A DNA stretch of 64,000 bases from Platycnemis pennipes (taxonomy: Eukaryota; Arthropoda; Insecta; Odonata; Platycnemididae). The DNA lies in assembly GCA_933228895.1 (NCBI GenBank), contig OW121855.1, positions 42,174,698 to 42,238,697 on the forward strand. Direction: 5' to 3'. The translations under genes and the position numbers were made by a program. Positions 60,061 to 64,000 of this stretch are shown piece after piece (position 1 is the first letter of the stretch; every line of letters starts with the position of its first letter). The notes under the pieces are model-generated. The model was not told the DNA's origin. It saw only the letters and a list, made by a program, of their open reading frames with translations, and searched no databases.

Positions 60061-61665
60061 GGAATGGAAATCGAATGTTCAAAGTTTCGCAAAGGGTGCT
60101 GGTAGCTGTAGTTTCTCTTTTTCTAATGAAGAAACATGAGTCAGAAGACGTGTTACGTCCCAAGTACATATCAGAAGAATTAGGGGAAAGGATATCCTAC
60201 TCACCTTCTACTCCCCTCTTGCCATTAACCAAATGCTCATTTATTTCCCTATCCTTAGCCAAGCACCATTGAACTGGTGAGCCTACTCGTCTCCAGGTAA
60301 TCGCGGCAAAACACGGAATTTAAATATCGAGGCTAAGACGTCAAGAGGACTGATAGAAAAAGAGTACCTCCTCGGGAAAAGCCGAAGTGAAAGCCTCAGG
60401 AGGGTCATTTGAAGACGGAGCAAAGGGAAGGTGAGACTTGAAAAGCGTTTATTTCCCGAGAGGGTTGATTCGGGCTCATGAACCGGGGACGCATTCCCCG
60501 AGTTAATTAATATGGAGAAGGAAGTTAGCAATTCTAATCTTGGGTTCTAATTTCTCGGATTTGGTTCCGAAATCAAACCCTGAAGTCAGACGTTTTTAGC
60601 GTGAGATAAGAGAGTACCGGGCTTCCCTACTTTAATACTTCAACATCAATAAATCACTCCGTCAAACCATCAAAAAACTTTTCACTGACCTTTAACCCCA
60701 ATTACTCGTTCCCCTCTACGGAAAGTTTGGTTCAGAATTGATGTTATAAATATGGATTAATACGAAGATACTGTCAATGTTTACAGCTTTTACTCATCGA
60801 AAAACATTGCCATGTAGACTCTTCAGTATGTTTTACAATAATTTAAAGTTATTAGCTCTATAAAGTTTTGTCTTTGCATTTCATATTTTGCAGATCCTTC
60901 TCTTCAAGTATAAACAGAAGGTACAAACTACAAAACATCCAATATCTCTGTCAGAGCAGTCAGTTACTAGACTTCACGGAGAAAGAGCCGATGACAGCGT
61001 TAATTATATGAGACTTAACGACCAATGGACAGTTCCCGACTTGCGCTTCTTGGCCACAATAAAAAATTACAGGTCAAGTACAGGCCTGCATACTCCCAAT
61101 CCCGGATCATCTATTGACTTGAAAACGTTTTGATTAAAATCTATGTTTCACACTGCAGCGGAAGCTAGAGTATACATTTTTGTAACACTGCACGAACTTT
61201 CATATCGTCTATTTTTTCATTTCATAAACTACGGCATTTCCAGCTACGGCAGCATTCGTGGATATCTTGTTCACTGCATGCGCTTGACGTAACGCAATGC
61301 CAGCCTGGCTGAGGGCTTCAAAATATTGACTGCGCTGGTGCAAAGCACGCCGAGTATCATGATTTCAGTTTTCCATAAATAAGGTCATGATAGTAGAGCG
61401 CGGGGAGATTTTTTTTTCTTATCGAAGGAGCATGGAGTGAACATCTTACATCTATTCTTACACATGAAGGAATGTCTACAAGTATATGTAGAGCGATCCG
61501 GGCTTATATGAAAAAAATTAACTTCTCCGTATACCTGAAAAATATGAGTGATATGATGAAAATCACTGATGAAGTGAAAAGTATTACTCTAAATCTCCTG
61601 CACTGTCTAGGCAATATATTGCCTTTACGCAGCAATTAATTATTGCCCACAAAATGAAAGTGGAC
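60061..61665. other. no recognisable gene
   Basis: Frames of 80-91 codons at 59997-60272 and 60888-61133 lack recognisable domains. Nothing else was supported. Confidence 0.45.
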
Positions 61666-61924
61666 TGTATTTTGATAGAGAGAGAACGCCCCAGTATCGC
61701 TCCTACCTTCTCGTAGGCCACAGCAATAGTTCTGCTCTCGTCCTCCTGTCCTTGTTTCGGCCGTCCAATCCGCTCGTCAGGAACTCACATTGTCCACTCT
61801 TCTCTCCGGACCTCCTCACCTCTACAATCCGAATCGAAAAACGATCCATCGAATCGAGGGCGTTTTTCTTTTGTTGTCGTAGGCCACGACACCTGGCGAC
61901 CTCTCTCTCATACATTACGAAACA
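61666..61924 (-). repeat. probable 3' LTR of the BEL/Pao element
   Basis: The segment starts TGTTTCGTAATG (minus strand, from 61924), immediately after the polypurine tract, and could end CAAAATACA at 61666, giving TG...CA ends. The far boundary is tentative because the 5' LTR lies outside the window. Confidence 0.45.
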
Positions 61925-61925
61925 T

Positions 61926-61940
61926 ACTCCCCCCCAAAAT
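61926..61940 (-). other. polypurine tract
   Basis: The minus strand reads AAATTTTGGGGGGGAG just before the LTR start. This is the expected primer site for plus-strand DNA synthesis in LTR elements. Confidence 0.6.
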
Positions 61941-62278
61941 TTGAGCATCAAATTTTAAAAAATTAAGTAACTACTAACAACAACAAAAAAATACCAATCT
62001 CATGGTTGGATCAATTGCATCATACATTAAATATTTGGTCTTTGTTAGGGTGAAGGAAAGAAAGGTTCTTTTTTCACTCTGGAGGGGGCATTCACCATAG
62101 ACTTGTTTGGGAAGGAAGCCCTCGGAAAGGTATGTGGGAGCACCAAAGACCAAATACACTAAATTAAAGAATTAAATCTAACGCTTTATGCTTTAGGAGT
62201 AACCTGATCTCCTCCAGCTAAATTAAATACATTGTTGAGAGAAAAAAAAATATAACTATACTAGGAAATTAGTTCCCA

Positions 62279-63328
62279 CTAATTTCCTACTGGCAGTTTC
62301 ATAACCTTTGCTACGGGACGTTTGAACACCCCATCCTTTGTCCGTAGTGTTACTACCCGAACTCTGTTATCTGGGCCGGGGTGGGCCTCTTCCACTCTAG
62401 CCAAAGGCCATTGCAAAGGAAACATATGTTTATCCTTCAATACCACAAGGTCATCTACTGCTAAATTTTCTTCTTCTTTCGCCCATTTATTTCTCACTTG
62501 AAGCGTGTTCAAATATTCGGTGGACCATCTATTCCAAAAGTGTTGCGTTATTTGCTTCACCAACTGCCACCTTGAAAGTCTATTTGAGCTCAAATCAAGT
62601 AGGGGCGGTTCCGGCAAGCCTAGCAAGGGAGCACCAATTAAAAAATGTCCCGGGGTCAAAGCTTCATATTCAGAGGGGTCGTGCGACATTGGCGTGAGTG
62701 GCCTTGAATTTAAAACCGCTTCGATTTTAGCGAAAACTGTGGATAGCTCCTCAAAGGTTAGAATTCTATTCCCAATAATTCTTTTCAACAAACTCTTTGC
62801 TGATTTCATATTAGCCTCCCAAAGTCCCCCAAAGTGAGGGGCTGCTGGAGGATTGAAATGCCACTTAATATTTCTTTGCGAAAGGGAATCCATCATGTTA
62901 CCTGAACTTAACAAATCCCGCCATTGACGATTAATTCCCGTTATATATCGATTGGCTCCCACAAAATTGGATCCACAATCTGAATATATGTCCGTGCATA
63001 AACCTCGTCGAGATATAAAGCGATCTAGAGCGGCAATAAATGCCTCAGTTGTTAAGTTCGACACTAGCTCCAAATGGGTCGCCTTAGTAGGTAAGCATAC
63101 GAACAAACACAGATATGCCTTCCAGGATTTGGATGATCTCCTTGAAGATTCCCTTATAAGGAAATGTCCACCGAAATCTACGCCTGTGTATAAAAACGGA
63201 CGTGTTGCCACCACTCGTGGGGATGGTAAATCACCCATTTTCGGTACCTTACACGAAGCCTTCAATTTAGTGCAGGTAACGCAGTTTCTAATTCGCTGTC
63301 GAACCACGGAACGCGCTGATAAATCCAA
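62279..63328 (-). pseudogene. BEL/Pao pol: integrase core and C-terminal domain
   Basis: 349 codons. Near residues 16-19 is CVTC, the Cys pair of the HHCC zinc-binding domain. The DDE core has Asp51 in GVDFGG, Asp117 in SDCGSNF and Glu171 in FGGLWE. The C-terminal part (LVVLKDKHMFPLQWPLARV, then HPGPDNRVRVVTLRT) is the domain typical of BEL/Pao integrases (DUF5641-like). The enzyme inserts the element's DNA into chromosomes. The real frame continues upstream in another phase (63262-64000). The open start used here is not biological. The C-terminus ends at a stop at 62279. Confidence 0.88.
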
Positions 63329-64000
63329 TATTTCAATCCTAATAAATATTGCAATGTCATGGGTCCCACATGCAAATACATTTTATGATAATGGTCCACG
63401 ATCAATGTGGTTAGATAAGCTTCCTTGGGCAACGGCAACGGGTGCTTGCGATTGTAGGCTAAATCAGCGTTATTTAGCCTTCCACCCACTCTGAGACAAC
63501 CCTCAGAATCGATAAATGGAGACAATTTCTGAAGCCTTTTGGAACAGATATGTCCCTCTTTCAGATATTCAATATCTTGCTTAAAATAAGACCACTGAGT
63601 TACTCTTATGCATACTTTGAAAGCGTTATTGATCTCTTTAACACTTAAATTACTTTCTTTGCATAAGTCTGATGACCTTTTTGCTAATGCAATGAATCGG
63701 AGACAATAAGCAATAACTCGTTTAAGTTTAGACAAGGAGGAAAAACGCTCCAGGAGTGCAATGTCTAGCGTGTCTTCATCTGCGACAGCAACATTCGATT
63801 TCAGAGATTTCATTTCAGGGAGTACATCATTTGCTCCTGTTAATGCACTAATTTCCCATTGATCAGCACTATTAGATACCCAGGGAGGTGCGTTCCACCA
63901 TAAATCATCGTTAATTATTTGTTGGGGTAGCAATCCCCGACTGCCAGAATCAGCAGGGTTATCTTTACCAGATATATGATTCCACATTATACCCACATGA
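63262..64000 (-). pseudogene. BEL/Pao pol: RNase H end and integrase zinc-binding domain
   Basis: 244 codons, open to the window edge. It begins HISGKDNPADSGSRG, the conserved end of the BEL/Pao RNase H region. A variable linker follows with FSSLSKLKRVIAYCLRF, then GGRLNNADL and KHPLPLPKEAYLT. HYHKMYLHVG gives the two His of the integrase HHCC finger. At about 63330 the frame departs from that of the integrase core by one base, within the KYWI block, so the protein is broken there. Confidence 0.85.

Larger units (their letters stand above)
61666..64000 (-). mobile_element. BEL/Pao LTR retrotransposon, 3' part, runs off the window edge
   Basis: On the minus strand the order is end of RNase H region, integrase, about 340 bp of non-coding DNA, polypurine tract, and a probable 3' LTR. 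The element continues beyond 64000, where protease, reverse transcriptase, gag and the 5' LTR would lie. A one-base frameshift in the integrase N-terminal region shows this copy is damaged, although the rest of the frame is open for 349 codons. Confidence 0.85.

Noticed and set aside
1..64000. CRISPR arrays, operons, rRNA genes or a prokaryotic origin
   Set aside because: No regularly spaced short repeats, ribosome-binding sites or rRNA-like segments; all coding remnants are eukaryotic transposon proteins.

Overview
The window looks like nuclear DNA of an arthropod, probably an insect. It is AT-rich, carries no recognisable host gene or exon, and is crowded with eukaryotic mobile elements: RTE-like and CR1/Jockey-like LINEs, tRNA-derived SINEs, a BEL/Pao retrotransposon, pogo-type and RAG/Transib-like transposases, and MITEs. 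The species cannot be named from the sequence. No operons, bacterial genes or CRISPR arrays are present. Almost every short reading frame outside the elements looks like chance.

Layout. 1-12 kb: a 5'-truncated RTE-like LINE on the minus strand (1437-3535) is split by a tRNA-derived SINE with an 11-bp target duplication. A second fragment of the same LINE follows at 4454. Then come a 227-bp-period duplication, two hairpin repeats, a second SINE, and a Harbinger-like MITE (11028-11435) sitting in one of two copies of a local repeat, so its empty site is visible 1 kb away. 12-23 kb: two copies of a roughly 1-kb dispersed repeat, another SINE, and a 2.84-kb DNA transposon (19870-22709) with 639-bp inverted repeats, a CAAT duplication and a broken Sola-like gene. 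23.7-32 kb: mostly featureless, with two GC-rich islands.

32.2-45.3 kb is the centrepiece: a nested set of three palindromic elements. Outer arms (32171-34345 and 43146-45314) end in a Tc1-like terminus. Between them lie a 3'-truncated LINE and a RAG/Transib-like transposon remnant (37279-42848). Its one surviving terminus reads CACAGTG, then a 22-bp spacer, then ACAAAAGTC, which is the layout of a V(D)J recombination signal. Its broken minus-strand transposase keeps candidate catalytic Asp and Glu blocks. A third element, a 1663-bp TA-flanked foldback (40009-41671), lies in a transposase exon; ignoring it and one TA joins the codons in frame.

45.3-64 kb: a SINE, a second copy of a hairpin repeat, a pogo-type transposase fossil between 17-bp direct repeats, a CR1-like LINE fragment, a second copy of the 34-kb LINE with its RT catalytic site destroyed, and at the right edge the 3' end of a BEL/Pao element (integrase, polypurine tract, probable LTR) with a one-base frameshift. 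The region is best read as an intergenic or intronic transposon graveyard in which the order of insertion can be worked out.
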